From the NCBI RefSeq assembly GCF_014138265.1, contig NZ_JACGXL010000006.1:62001-126000 (forward strand): 64,000 bases of DNA, in the 5' to 3' direction. The notes beneath the pieces were generated by a model. That model searched no databases and was not told where the DNA came from. It saw only the letters and a list, made by a program, of their open reading frames with translations. Source of the stretch: Dokdonella fugitiva. Its GTDB lineage: Bacteria; Pseudomonadota; Gammaproteobacteria; Xanthomonadales; Rhodanobacteraceae. Within the stretch, counting starts at the first letter, position 1. Each line of letters begins with the position of its first letter. The position numbers and the translations under genes were made by a program. Shown one piece after another: positions 27,476 through 36,626 of this stretch.

Positions 27476-27790
27476 ATGAACTGGGTACGCGTATGCACGA
27501 CCGCCGAGCTGCTGCCGGGCGAGTATCGCGTGGTGTGGGACGGTGACACGCCGATCGCGGTGTTCAATCTCGACGGCACGTACTACGCGATCGAGGACGT
27601 CTGCACGCATGACGGCGGCGAGCTCACCGGCGGTGTCGTCGAGGGCCACGAGGTCGAATGCCCGCGCCATGGAGCGCGCTTCGACATCACGACCGGCGCC
27701 GCACTGTGTCCACCCGCGTACGAGCCGACCGCGAAGTTCCCGGTCAAAGTCGAAGCCGGCGCCGTCTGGACTCGCGATGATCGGGGGTGA
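27476..27790 (+). CDS. Rieske [2Fe-2S] ferredoxin, non-haem dioxygenase type
   Basis: The product is 104 residues, the size of small Rieske ferredoxins. The cluster ligands are CTHDGG (C-x-H) and CPRHGARFD (C-x2-H), 16-17 residues apart. It ends in FPVKVEAGAVW, typical of NirD/BphA3-like ferredoxins. It is found at the end of several proteobacterial suf operons, where it may act in electron supply to cluster assembly or as a client. No oxygenase genes are nearby. ACGGAG precedes the start. Confidence 0.92.
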   Translation: MNWVRVCTTAELLPGEYRVVWDGDTPIAVFNLDGTYYAIEDVCTHDGGELTGGVVEGHEVECPRHGARFDITTGAALCPPAYEPTAKFPVKVEAGAVWTRDDRG

Positions 27791-27817
27791 GCAGGGCTTT
27801 GGCTATCCGCCGCAGTG

Positions 27818-29203
27818 TCACTTCGCAACCGCAGCGAAGCGGAGCGTCGCGCGCAGGCCGCGGCCGTCGCGGCCGCGGCCGTACATGACGGCGGCGCCGT
27901 GGCTGTCGGCGATGCGCCGCACGATCGCGAGGCCGAGGCCGGAGCCCTCGCGGCGGCTCTCCGGCGGGCGGAAGAAACGTTCACCGAGGCGCGGCCACCA
28001 TTCCTCGGCGACGCCTGGGCCCGAGTCCTCGACCGCGAGCACGACCGTGCGCAGCTCGCATTCGAGCGACACCGTGACGGTGCCGTGCTCGCCCGCGTAG
28101 GTGAGCGCGTTGTCGACGAGGTTGACGAGCGCCTCGCGCAGCATGACCGCGTCGCCGGCGACCTCGGCACCGTGCAGCGGGCCTTCGTAGCCGAGATCGA
28201 TGCGTGCCGAGAGCGCGTCGGGCACGCGTTCGGCGACGTACTCGCGCGCGAGTCGCGCGAGGTCGACCGGGTTCCATTCGGTGCGATTCTCGCCGGTTTG
28301 CGCGCGCGCGAGCGCGAGCAGCTGGCCGGCCGCGCGGCCGGCGCCCGCGGACAGTCGCTCGACGTGTACGAGCGCATCGCGCACGCTCTCGGGGCGCGGG
28401 TCGCCGAGCGCGCGCTCGGCCTGCAGGCGCAGTCCCGCGAGCGGCGTGCGCAGCTGGTGCGCGGCGTCGGCGATGAAGCGTTCCTGCAGCTCGAGCAGCT
28501 CGCGCAGGCGCGCGAGCAGCGCATCGATCGTCTGCGTGAGGGGGCGGATCTCGATCGGCACTTCGCGCTGGTCGAGCGGCGAGAGGTCGCGTGCGCGCCG
28601 CTGCGCGAGCTGGTCGACGAGCGGATCGAGCAGGCGCAATCCGCGCGTGACGCCGAACCAGACCAGCACGAGCACGAGCGCGATCAGCAGCAGCACGATC
28701 GGCAGCGTGCCGACGAGGATCTCGCGCGCGAGCGCGTGGCGCTCGCCGAGCGTCTCCGCGACCGACACGACGATCGTGTCGGTGCTGTCCTCGCCGGACA
28801 GCGCGAGCGAGGCGATGCGCAGCGGCCGGCCGTCGGCGACGATCGAATCGAGCCGCGGCGGCGTGCCGACCGCGGGTACCGGCGCCGGCACGGGCAGCTC
28901 GAGGTTCGACACGAGCACGCCGTGGCGCAGGCTGCGTACCGCGTAGTAGGTCGGCTCGGCCGACTCGTATTCCATGAGGATGCGCACCTGCGGGCTCAGT
29001 TCCTCGTGCCCGGAGTCGCTGCGTATCAGCCGTTCGAGCGCGCGCGCGCCGTCGGCGAGCGAGCGGTCGTAACTGATGTTGGCGTAGTGCAGCGCGAGCA
29101 CGTAGATGAGCACGCCGCTGCCGAGCCAGGCGAGTGCCATCGGCACGACGAGGATCGTGAGCAGGCGACGACGCAGGCTCGCGGGGCGGGGCGCGCGCGT
29201 CAT
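27818..29203 (-). CDS. two-component sensor histidine kinase (TctE/QseC-like)
   Basis: The product is 461 residues with transmembrane helices at about 14-38 and 165-190 bounding a periplasmic sensor domain. The H-box is FIADAAHQLRTPLAGLR, followed by N-box NLVDNALTYAGEHG, DSGPGV and GSGLGLAIVRRIADSHG. The N-terminal sensor region resembles the 2CSK_N family of tricarboxylate-type kinases. The start chosen (MTRAPRPASLRRRLL) avoids a cysteine-rich upstream extension that overlaps the regulator gene. The cognate regulator gene is 58 bases upstream. Confidence 0.92.
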   Translation of the reverse strand: MTRAPRPASLRRRLLTILVVPMALAWLGSGVLIYVLALHYANISYDRSLADGARALERLIRSDSGHEELSPQVRILMEYESAEPTYYAVRSLRHGVLVSNLELPVPAPVPAVGTPPRLDSIVADGRPLRIASLALSGEDSTDTIVVSVAETLGERHALAREILVGTLPIVLLLIALVLVLVWFGVTRGLRLLDPLVDQLAQRRARDLSPLDQREVPIEIRPLTQTIDALLARLRELLELQERFIADAAHQLRTPLAGLRLQAERALGDPRPESVRDALVHVERLSAGAGRAAGQLLALARAQTGENRTEWNPVDLARLAREYVAERVPDALSARIDLGYEGPLHGAEVAGDAVMLREALVNLVDNALTYAGEHGTVTVSLECELRTVVLAVEDSGPGVAEEWWPRLGERFFRPPESRREGSGLGLAIVRRIADSHGAAVMYGRGRDGRGLRATLRFAAVAK

Positions 29204-29261
29204 CGCGGCATCTCCGCGTCGCCTCGCGAAGGCCTCGTCGCTACGCTCGCGCGAGCAGCCA

Positions 29262-29939
29262 CTACGACGCTCCGTCGCCGGCTTCGAGCAGGTAACCGAG
29301 TCCGCGCACGGTGCGGATGCGCACGCCGCTGCCGTCGAGCTTGCGGCGCAGGCGGTACACGGCGATGTCGAGGCCATTGTCGGTCAGTGTCGTGTCCCAG
29401 CTGCAGAGTGCTTCGATGAGCTGTTCGCGGCTCATGACGCGATCGAGCCGCGAGGCGAGCGCCTCGAGCAGGCCGAACTCGCGCGGCGTGAGTTCGAGTG
29501 GGGTGTCGCCGACCTGCGCGCGCCGGCGCGGCAGGTCCAGGCGCATGCGGCCGAGCTGCAGTTCGGGCACGCCCTGGGTCGTGCGCCGGCGCAGTAGCGC
29601 GCGTGCGCGCGCTTCGAATTCGCGCAGCGCGAACGGCTTGACGAGGTAGTCGTCGGCGCCGAGGTCGAGCGCGCGCACGCGCTCCTCGAGTTCCTCTCGC
29701 GCGGTCGCGACCAGTACGGGCACCGCGTCGGCGCGGTTGCGCAGGCGGCGCAGCAGTTCGACGCCGTCGACGTCGGGCAGGCCGAGGTCGAGCACGACGA
29801 GGTCGTACGGATGATCGCGCAGCGCGGCGTCGGCCTGGCGTCCGTTGTCGAGGCGGTCGACTGCATGGCCGGCACGCGCGAGTGCGGCGCCGATCGCGTC
29901 GGCGATCGCGGCGTCGTCTTCGATGATCAGGATGCGCAT
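29262..29939 (-). CDS. OmpR-family response regulator (TctD/QseB-like)
   Basis: The product is 225 residues. The receiver has IIEDD at the start, the phosphoacceptor Asp51 in VVLDLGLPDVDG, and Lys in DDYLVKPF. The C-terminal winged helix has LTPREFGLLEAL and a VRTVRGLGYLLE wing. It pairs with the kinase encoded next. Position next to the Fur-box iron island suggests, but does not show, a role in metal or siderophore response. Confidence 0.93.
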   Translation of the reverse strand: MRILIIEDDAAIADAIGAALARAGHAVDRLDNGRQADAALRDHPYDLVVLDLGLPDVDGVELLRRLRNRADAVPVLVATAREELEERVRALDLGADDYLVKPFALREFEARARALLRRRTTQGVPELQLGRMRLDLPRRRAQVGDTPLELTPREFGLLEALASRLDRVMSREQLIEALCSWDTTLTDNGLDIAVYRLRRKLDGSGVRIRTVRGLGYLLEAGDGAS

Positions 29940-29984
29940 CGCCGCATTCTAGTGAGCGCGGGGTGGCGGGGGGAACGGAAGCGA

Positions 29985-30120
29985 AAGACCGAAACACGAA
30001 GAGCACGAAGGAAGGGCAAAGCTTCGGAGATTGAAACGCGGATACACGGAGCACGCGGAGGAAGAGCTCTTCAACCGGATCAGTTCTCGTCTTGCTCTCC
30101 GTGTGCTCCGTGTTTCAGCT
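29985..30120. repeat. low-GC inverted-repeat element (copy 2, shorter)
   Basis: This is a relative of the element at 13939-14160: CGAAACACGAAG, then AGATTGAAACGCGGATACACGGAG, split here by key words only, then TTGCTCTCCGTGTG and CTCCGTGTTTCAG. The right outer CTTCGTGT arm is missing. It lies in the 304-base gap between the response regulator and the PepSY gene; the remainder of that gap is a GC-rich spacer (29940-29984) and the Fur-box promoter. Confidence 0.8.
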
Positions 30121-30180
30121 GTTCGTCGTACCTTTCCTCGTGCCCCGCTGTGGCACATCCGCAGCAGATGCATTGCGTAA

Positions 30181-30204
30181 TAATATTGAGAACGATTCGC
30201 ATTT
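30181..30204 (+). promoter_or_regulatory. Fur box overlapping a TAATAT promoter
   Basis: TTGAGAACGATTCGCATTT (30186-30204) is an almost classical Fur/Xanthomonadales iron box, close to the palindrome TGAGAA-CGA-TTCTCA. TAATAT (30181-30186) immediately before it is a good -10 candidate. Iron-loaded Fur bound here would block the PepSY, siderophore receptor, piuC and Sel1 genes. Confidence 0.8.
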
Positions 30205-30243
30205 GTGATTCAATTCGGGCCCTCCCCTCAGGTCGGGTTCGAC

Positions 30244-31377
30244 GTGCGTCCTTCGCTGCTCAAACGCGTACTGTTCCGCCTGCATTGGCTCGCCGGCATC
30301 ACCGCCGGGCTCGTGCTCGGCCTGGTCGGGTTCACCGGCGGCCTGCTCGGGCTCGAAGCGCCCGTGCTGTCGTGGCTCAACCCTGCGCTGCACGTGAGCG
30401 CCGAAGGCCGTGCGGCGCAGACGCCGGATCGCTGGATCGCCGCCGCGCGCGCGGCGATGCCCGAGCACGCGGTGCGCGGCGTCGCCTGGGAAGGGCCGGA
30501 GCATGCGGTCGGCGTACGCATGGCGCGCGCGGGCGCGCGGCCGACCGAGATCGCGATCGATCCGTATTCGGGCGCCGTGCTCGGCACCGAGCGCGGCACC
30601 GCGTTCTTCGCGACGGTCGAGCAAGTGCATCGCAACCTCGCGATCGGCCCGATCGGCAAGCAGGTCGTCGGCGCGAGCACGGCACTCGTGTTCGTCTTCA
30701 TCGCGAGCGGGCTCTACTTGCGCTGGCCGCGCCGCGCGCGTTCTCCGTCGGCGTGGCTGCGCATGAACACGGCGGCGAAAGGCCGTGGTTTCTGGTGGCA
30801 GCTGCATGCGGTCGTCGGCACCTGGTTGCTGATCCCGTACCTCGTCGCGGCGGCGACCGGCCTGTGGTGGTCGTACGACGCCTATCGCAATGCGGTCAAC
30901 GGTCTCGCCGGCGTGCCGACGCCGGCGCGTCGCGGTCCGGCCAACGACGCGCCCGCGGTTGCTTCCCTCGATGCCGCGTGGACGTCGTTCCTGCGCGAGG
31001 CACCGGACGCCGTGCGCGCGAGCATGGCGACGTCGACGGCAGCCGACGGCGCGCTCGAGATCCGCTACCAGACCGCGGCGAGTCCGCACGATCGCGCCTG
31101 GGACAGCCTCAAGCTCGACCCCGTCGACGGCCGCGTGCGCAGCCGCGAGCCGTACGCGGAACTGCCGCGCGGCCGCCGCTTCGTCGCCTCGCTGTTCCCG
31201 CTGCATTCGGGCAGCTGGTTCGGCGTGCCCGGCCGCGTCGTCGCCGTGACCGCCGCGCTGCTGATGCCGCTGTTCGCATTGAGCGGGCTGTGGATGTGGG
31301 TGCTGCGCCGGCGCAACGACGCGTTGCGCCGTGCAGCCGCGCCCGCGCCGCAGGAGCTCGATGCCCGCACCGCCTGA
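30244..31377 (+). CDS. PepSY-associated transmembrane protein, PiuB-like putative ferric-siderophore reductase
   Basis: The product is 377 residues from a GTG (another in-frame GTG at 30205 touches the Fur box). It has four or more transmembrane helices: LFRLHWLAGITAGLVLGLVG, VVGASTALVFVFIASGLYL, HAVVGTWLLIPYLVAAATGL and a C-terminal VVAVTAALLMPLFALSGLWM. Paired His residues (RLHW, VHRN, LHAV, LHSG) match the PepSY_TM family, in which FoxB and PiuB-type members reduce ferric siderophores in the periplasm. It is first in an operon with the TonB receptor, as piuB neighbours piuA in Pseudomonas. Confidence 0.85.
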   Translation: MRPSLLKRVLFRLHWLAGITAGLVLGLVGFTGGLLGLEAPVLSWLNPALHVSAEGRAAQTPDRWIAAARAAMPEHAVRGVAWEGPEHAVGVRMARAGARPTEIAIDPYSGAVLGTERGTAFFATVEQVHRNLAIGPIGKQVVGASTALVFVFIASGLYLRWPRRARSPSAWLRMNTAAKGRGFWWQLHAVVGTWLLIPYLVAAATGLWWSYDAYRNAVNGLAGVPTPARRGPANDAPAVASLDAAWTSFLREAPDAVRASMATSTAADGALEIRYQTAASPHDRAWDSLKLDPVDGRVRSREPYAELPRGRRFVASLFPLHSGSWFGVPGRVVAVTAALLMPLFALSGLWMWVLRRRNDALRRAAAPAPQELDARTA

Positions 31378-31437
31378 CGCGCCCGCCCGACCATTCCGTT
31401 CGTTTCCATCATCGCAAATCCTCCAAGGATCGTGACC

Positions 31438-33876
31438 ATGTCCCACCCCTCGTACATCACCGCGAGCCACGCGACGCCGAAGCGTCTGCTAGCCACTGCA
31501 CTCGGCACGGCATTCGTTTCCGGCGTTCCCGCTCTCGCCGCTGGTGCGGGCAGTGCGGACGACGCGACCGCCGGCAATGCCGACGCCGACGCCGACAAGC
31601 GCGTCGCCGAGCAGCTCGACAGCGTCACCGTCGAAGGCAGCGTGCTGAACCAGGCGGCATCGCCGAAGTTCACCGCGCCGCTGCTCGACACGCCGCAGCA
31701 GATCACGATCGTGCCGCAGAAGGTGATCGCCGAGCAGAACCTGCTCAACCTGCGCGACATCCTGAGCACCTTGCCCGGCATCACGTTCGGCGCCGGCGAA
31801 GGCGGCGGCGGTTACGGCGACAGCATCAACCTGCGCGGCTTCACCGGCAGCAACGACATCACCGTCGACGGCGTGCGTGACAGTGCGCAGTACACGCGCT
31901 CCGATCCGTTCAACCTCGACCACGTCGAGCTCGTCAACGGCGCCAACTCGGTCTATTCGGGCTCGGGCTCGGTCGGCGGTTCGGTCAACCTCGTGAGCAA
32001 GACGCCGCTGCTCGGCGACCGCACGCTGGTCAACGCCGCGGTCGGCAGCGGCGACTATGCGCGCACGACGCTCGACACGAACCAGCAGGTCGGCGACACC
32101 ACCGCGGTGCGCCTCAACGTGATGGCGCATCGCAACGACGTGCCGGGGCGCGACGTCGAGAACTACCGTCGCTGGGGCGTCGCGCCGTCGATCGGCTTCG
32201 GCCTCGGCACCGACACGAGCTTCACGCTGAGCTGGTTCCACCAGCACGACGACAACGTGCCGCAGTACGGCATCCCGACGTTCAAGGGCGACGTGCTGCC
32301 AGGCGTCGACCGCGAGGCGTACTACGGCTACCGCAACTACGATACGCAGCAGATCCGCGCCGACGCGCTCACCGGCGTGCTGCAACACCAGTTCGGCGAA
32401 GGCTTCTCGCTGCGCAACCTCACGCGTGCGCAGCGCGTCACGCAGTTCTCGCTGGTCGATCCGCCGCAGGGCACGTTCTGTCTGCCCGGCAACCTGCAGC
32501 CGAGCGGCGCGTCGTGCACGCTCAACGGCGGCACGCCGCTGGAGATCGTCGTGCCGCCGGGCATGTACATGCCGAGCGGTCCGCGCGGCAACATCCGCGA
32601 CACGACCAACAAGATCCTCTACAACCAGACCGACCTCACCAGCGAGTTCAACACCGGGACGATCGCGCACGCGCTGGTGGGTGGCGTTTCGCTGTCGCAC
32701 GAGGACTACGCGCTGACCGGCTACAGCCAGTACCGCAACGACGACGGCACCAATCCGTACGCGGCGCCGGGCCACTTCCCGTTCACGCCGATCGGCGATC
32801 CGGATTCGTACTACGCCGGGCCGGCGCATCGCACGCTCACCTCGAAGGTCGACGGCGACCTCGACAACGCCGCGGTGTACGTGTTCGACAACCTCAAGTT
32901 CAGCGACCGCTGGTCGCTCAACGCCGGCGTGCGCTGGGAGCGCAACGACGCGAGTTCGAACAGCGCGATCGTCAAGCAGTTCGTCGCGCCGACCGCGGCC
33001 AATCCGAACCCCGACAACGGCAACATCGGCACGATCACCGGCGCGAACCCGGCCGCGAAGAACGACGACAACCTGCTCTCGTACCGCGCGGGCCTCGTCT
33101 ACAAGCCGGCGGACGACGCGAGCGTGTACGTCGCCTACAGCAATTCGAAGACGCCGTCGGCGGCGTCGGTCAACGGTACGTGCACGGCGACCAGCACGAC
33201 CGGCACCGCGAATTGCAACGTCGATCCCGAGACGGCCGTGAACGTCGAGTTGGGGGCGAAGTGGGACCTCTACGGCGGCCGCCTGTCGCTGACCGGCTCC
33301 GTGTTCCGCAACGACCGCAAGAACTATCGCGTCGCCGATCCCGGCAATCCGGACAACCCGTCCGGCCAGCAGACGCTCGACGGTCGCGCGCGCGTCGACG
33401 GCGTCCTGCTCGGCGTCAGCGGCAACCTGACCGAACACTGGGCCGTGTACGCGAACTACTCGCACCTCGACAGCGAAGTCGTGAAGGGCGCCTCGACCTA
33501 CGTGTCCTCGCAGGGCCAGGACTACACCAGGGGCGATCCGCTGCTGTCGACGCCGGAGGACTCGCTGAGCCTGTGGACGACCTACGACCTGTCCGAGCAG
33601 TGGCAGCTCGGCTACGGCGCGACCTACGTCGGCAGCTACAACGTGAGCCAGCATTCGGCCGCGAATCCGAACGGTCCGCTCAATTCGGTCGGCGGCTACT
33701 GGATGCATCGCGCGATGGTCGCGTACAAGGTCAACAAGCACCTGCGCCTGCAGCTCAACGTGACGAACCTGTTCGACGAGGAGTACCTCACGCGCGTGCG
33801 TACCGCCGGCGACGTCGCCTGGGGCACGCCGGGCGATGCGCGTTCGGCCGTGCTCAACGCGACCTGGGCGTTCTGA
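31438..33876 (+). CDS. piuA: TonB-dependent catecholate siderophore receptor (Fiu/PiuA type)
   Basis: The product is 812 residues. A long signal region (about 1-38) is followed by a TonB-box-like LDSVTVEGS, the plug domain ([47 protein letters not shown]) and a 22-strand barrel ending in VLNATWAF with terminal Phe. The long GEGGGGYGD and the neighbouring piuC/ybiX are typical of Fiu/PiuA receptors for monomeric catechols and catechol-bearing antibiotics. AAGGATC precedes the start. No separate Fur box is seen upstream, so it depends on the PepSY promoter. Confidence 0.93.
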   Translation: MSHPSYITASHATPKRLLATALGTAFVSGVPALAAGAGSADDATAGNADADADKRVAEQLDSVTVEGSVLNQAASPKFTAPLLDTPQQITIVPQKVIAEQNLLNLRDILSTLPGITFGAGEGGGGYGDSINLRGFTGSNDITVDGVRDSAQYTRSDPFNLDHVELVNGANSVYSGSGSVGGSVNLVSKTPLLGDRTLVNAAVGSGDYARTTLDTNQQVGDTTAVRLNVMAHRNDVPGRDVENYRRWGVAPSIGFGLGTDTSFTLSWFHQHDDNVPQYGIPTFKGDVLPGVDREAYYGYRNYDTQQIRADALTGVLQHQFGEGFSLRNLTRAQRVTQFSLVDPPQGTFCLPGNLQPSGASCTLNGGTPLEIVVPPGMYMPSGPRGNIRDTTNKILYNQTDLTSEFNTGTIAHALVGGVSLSHEDYALTGYSQYRNDDGTNPYAAPGHFPFTPIGDPDSYYAGPAHRTLTSKVDGDLDNAAVYVFDNLKFSDRWSLNAGVRWERNDASSNSAIVKQFVAPTAANPNPDNGNIGTITGANPAAKNDDNLLSYRAGLVYKPADDASVYVAYSNSKTPSAASVNGTCTATSTTGTANCNVDPETAVNVELGAKWDLYGGRLSLTGSVFRNDRKNYRVADPGNPDNPSGQQTLDGRARVDGVLLGVSGNLTEHWAVYANYSHLDSEVVKGASTYVSSQGQDYTRGDPLLSTPEDSLSLWTTYDLSEQWQLGYGATYVGSYNVSQHSAANPNGPLNSVGGYWMHRAMVAYKVNKHLRLQLNVTNLFDEEYLTRVRTAGDVAWGTPGDARSAVLNATWAF

Positions 33877-33934
33877 ACGGCGATGCCGATGCGACTGCGA
33901 CGGCGCCGCGCCGTCGCAGCATGGAGGTGCGACG

Positions 33935-34621
33935 ATGCTGCTGCATGTGGCCAACGTGCTCGACGAAGGCGAACTCGCGCACTGCCGCGAGAAGCTCGGA
34001 CGCGCCGCCTGGATCGACGGGCGCGTCACCGCGGGCTCGCAGTCGGCGCAGGCGAAGCGCAACCGCCAGCTCGGCGAGGACGACCCGCTCGCGCGCGAAC
34101 TCGGTGCGTTCGTGTTGCGCGCGCTTGCGCGCAACACGACGTTCTTCGCCGGTGCGTTGCCGCGGCGCGTGTATCCGCCGCTGTTCAACCGCTACGAAGG
34201 CGGCGAGGCATTCGGCTCCCACGTCGACAACGCGATCCGCTACGACCGTTCCGGTGGCAGCGCCGAACCCGTGCGCACCGACCTGTCGGCGACGCTGTTC
34301 CTCAGCGCACCCGGGGAATACGACGGCGGCGAACTCGTCGTCGAGGACACGTTCGGTACGCACGGCGTGAAGCTGCCGGCCGGCGACCTCGTGCTCTATC
34401 CGGGCAGCAGCGTGCACGAAGTAAGGCCGGTCACGCGCGGCGCGCGCGTCGCCGCGTTCTTCTGGATCCAGAGCCTCGTCCGGTCCGAGACGCAGCGTCG
34501 CATGTTGTTCGAGCTCGACGTGTCGATCCAGCAGCTCACGCAGAAGCTGCCCGCGGCGCCCGAGCTCGTACGCCTGACCGGGCTCTACCACAACCTGTTG
34601 CGCGAGTGGTCGGATGTCTGA
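33935..34621 (+). CDS. piuC: PKHD-type 2-oxoglutarate/Fe(II) hydroxylase PiuC (YbiX)
   Basis: The product is 228 residues with GGAGGT before the ATG. Fe(II) ligands are His and Asp of SHVDNA and His of SSVHEV; the 2-oxoglutarate Arg is in [26 protein letters not shown] is the YbiX signature. In E. coli and Pseudomonas this gene always sits with the Fiu/PiuA receptor; its substrate is unknown but may be the siderophore. It overlaps the Sel1 gene by eight bases. Confidence 0.94.
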   Translation: MLLHVANVLDEGELAHCREKLGRAAWIDGRVTAGSQSAQAKRNRQLGEDDPLARELGAFVLRALARNTTFFAGALPRRVYPPLFNRYEGGEAFGSHVDNAIRYDRSGGSAEPVRTDLSATLFLSAPGEYDGGELVVEDTFGTHGVKLPAGDLVLYPGSSVHEVRPVTRGARVAAFFWIQSLVRSETQRRMLFELDVSIQQLTQKLPAAPELVRLTGLYHNLLREWSDV

Positions 34622-35321
34622 GGCGGCGATCGCCGACGACGGCGATGCCGCGCCGGCGATCGCCGAGGTGCGCGCGGCCGCGCAGGCAGGCGACGTCGAC
34701 GCGCAGGCGTTGTACGCGCAGGCGCTCGCGGAAGGGCGCGGCGTCGCTCGCGACGCGGCCGAGGCATTGCACTGGTACGCGCTCGCCGCCAACAGCGGCC
34801 ATGCGCAGGCGATGAACATGCTCGGCCGCTGCCACGAGCTCGGCGTCGGCACCGCGATGAATGCGGACCTCGCCGCGGCGTGGTATCGCAAGGCCGCGGC
34901 GAAGGGCAGCGACTGGGGCATGTACAACATCGCGCAGTTGCTCGGTGCGGGGCGCGGCGTCGCGCAGGATCGCTCACAGGCGCTCGCGTGGTATCGCCGT
35001 GCGGCCGAACGCGGCCACGCGAAGTCGATGAACATGCTCGGTCGCCACTACGACGAAGGCTGGGCGGTCGAACGCGATGCGGCGGTCGCGGCCGAGTGGT
35101 ATCGCCGCGCCGCGCACGCGGGCGATTTCCGCGGCCAGGTCAGCCACGCGTCGCTGCTGATGCAGCAGGGCGACGCGGAAGCGGCGGTGCAGTGGTTGCG
35201 CCGCGCGGCGGAAACCGCGCCGCCGGCGTTTCTCGAACGCCTGCTCGACGACCTCGGCCACTCTGCACACGCGGTGCTGCGTGGCGAGGCGGAGCGGTTG
35301 CGCCGGCGATGTGAGGGGTAA
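34614..35321 (+). CDS. Sel1-repeat (TPR-like) protein of the piu operon
   Basis: The product is 235 residues with at least four Sel1 repeats: [60 protein letters not shown] and [17 protein letters not shown]. There is no signal peptide, so it is probably cytoplasmic. A Sel1 protein follows piuC in Pseudomonas aeruginosa as well (PA4516), so the gene order is conserved. Sel1 repeats serve as protein-protein scaffolds; the partner is unknown. Confidence 0.92.
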   Translation: MSEAAIADDGDAAPAIAEVRAAAQAGDVDAQALYAQALAEGRGVARDAAEALHWYALAANSGHAQAMNMLGRCHELGVGTAMNADLAAAWYRKAAAKGSDWGMYNIAQLLGAGRGVAQDRSQALAWYRRAAERGHAKSMNMLGRHYDEGWAVERDAAVAAEWYRRAAHAGDFRGQVSHASLLMQQGDAEAAVQWLRRAAETAPPAFLERLLDDLGHSAHAVLRGEAERLRRRCEG

Positions 35322-35350
35322 CCGCCGGTTGACTCGAATGCGGAAACAAC

Positions 35351-35365
35351 TGAGAATCGTTCTCA
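35351..35365 (+). promoter_or_regulatory. Fur box before the peroxidase/porin/flavin operon
   Basis: TGAGAATCGTTCTCA is a perfect inverted repeat of TGAGAA around three bases, the core of a Fur box. It lies 25 bases before the ATG of the cytochrome c peroxidase gene. TTGACT (35329-35334) 17 bases before GAGAAT is a possible promoter that the box would overlap. Confidence 0.82.
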
Positions 35366-35389
35366 TCTGAATTATCCTGCAGCCGGCCC

Positions 35390-36604
35390 ATGTCGCGTCG
35401 CTTCGCGTCTTCTCGCCTTGCCTTCGCGATCCTCGCGCTCGGCCTGTCCGCGGTTCCGGCCCATGCCGGCGACACCGACCTCACGGCTGCCACGCTCGGG
35501 CGCGAGATCTTCCTCGACCCGGCCCTGTCCGCGTCCGGCCAGATGTCGTGCGCGACCTGCCACGACCCTGCGCATGCGCACGCGCAGGCGAATGCGTTGC
35601 CGGTGCAGGCCGGTGGTGCGTTGCTCGACGTGGCGGGCTTTCGCAGCGTGCCGTCGCTGCGTTACCTCAACGGCGACGCGTTCTATTTCGACAAGGAAGG
35701 CACGCCGACCGCGGGCTTCAATCGCGACGGCCGTGCCGCGAGCCTGATCGAACAGGCGGCGCGTCCGTTCCTCGCGCCGCACGAGATGGCGAACGTGGAT
35801 GCGACCGCGCTCGCGGCGAAGGTGGCCGCCGCGCCGTACGCCGATCGTTTCCGCGCGCTGTTCGGCGACGATGCCTTCGACGACGCCGAAGGCGTGTTCC
35901 TGCGCGTGCGCTTCGCGCTCGCCGCGTTCGAGCAGTCGGCGCCGGAGCTGCATCCGTTCGACTCGAAGTACGACGCGTTCCTCGCTGGCAAACTCATGCT
36001 TTCGCCGGCGGAGCTGCGTGGCCTCGCGCTGTTCAACCGCCCCGACAAGGGCAACTGCAACGGCTGCCATTCGAGCCAGCGCGGTGCCGACGGTTCGCCG
36101 CCGCTGTTCACCGACTACACCTACGACAACCTCGGCGTGCCGCGGAACATGGAAATTCCCGCGAATGCGCAGCCGGCCTATTTCGACCTCGGCCTGTGCG
36201 GCCCCGATCGCGTCGACCTCGCCGATCGGCGCGACCTGTGCGGCGCGTTCAAGGTGCCGACACTGCGCAACGTCGCCACGCGCCGCGTGTTCTTCCACAA
36301 CGGCCTGTTCAAGAACCTGCGCGACGCGATCCGTTTCTACGTGCGTCGCGACACCAACCCCGACGAGTTCTATCCGCGCGCCGAGGACGGCACGCTGCTG
36401 AAGTTCGACGACCTGCCGCCGGACCTCGCGCGCAACGTCAATACTTCGGAAGTGCCCTACGACCGCCGTCCCGGCCAGGCGCCACGCCTCGACGATGCCG
36501 AGATCGACGACCTGGTCGCGTTCCTCGGCACGCTCACGGACGGTTACGACCCGGCGACCGACGCTGCCGACCCGGCGCGCAACGTACCGCCGTCCGCACC
36601 CTGA
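35390..36604 (+). CDS. periplasmic dihaem cytochrome c peroxidase (MauG/CcpA family)
   Basis: The product is 404 residues with a signal peptide (1-26, AVPAHA). Two c-type haem sites are CATCH (Cys54, Cys57, His58) and CNGCH (Cys223, Cys226, His227). LGREIFLDPALSASGQMSC is the family N-terminal block and VPTLRNVATRRVFFHNGLF the C-terminal one. Members reduce peroxide or oxidise specific partners, as MauG does. The strong Fur box and the flavin-protein neighbours suggest a role in iron-limited redox chemistry rather than general peroxide defence. The C-terminal 30 residues are a polar tail. Confidence 0.92.
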   Translation: MSRRFASSRLAFAILALGLSAVPAHAGDTDLTAATLGREIFLDPALSASGQMSCATCHDPAHAHAQANALPVQAGGALLDVAGFRSVPSLRYLNGDAFYFDKEGTPTAGFNRDGRAASLIEQAARPFLAPHEMANVDATALAAKVAAAPYADRFRALFGDDAFDDAEGVFLRVRFALAAFEQSAPELHPFDSKYDAFLAGKLMLSPAELRGLALFNRPDKGNCNGCHSSQRGADGSPPLFTDYTYDNLGVPRNMEIPANAQPAYFDLGLCGPDRVDLADRRDLCGAFKVPTLRNVATRRVFFHNGLFKNLRDAIRFYVRRDTNPDEFYPRAEDGTLLKFDDLPPDLARNVNTSEVPYDRRPGQAPRLDDAEIDDLVAFLGTLTDGYDPATDAADPARNVPPSAP

Positions 36605-36626
36605 TTCCTTCGTCACGGAGAAGACC

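Noticed and set aside
30205-30243. GTG at 30205 as the start of the PepSY protein
   Set aside because: It touches the Fur box, has no ribosome-binding site and adds 13 residues that do not look like a membrane-protein N-terminus; kept only as an alternative.
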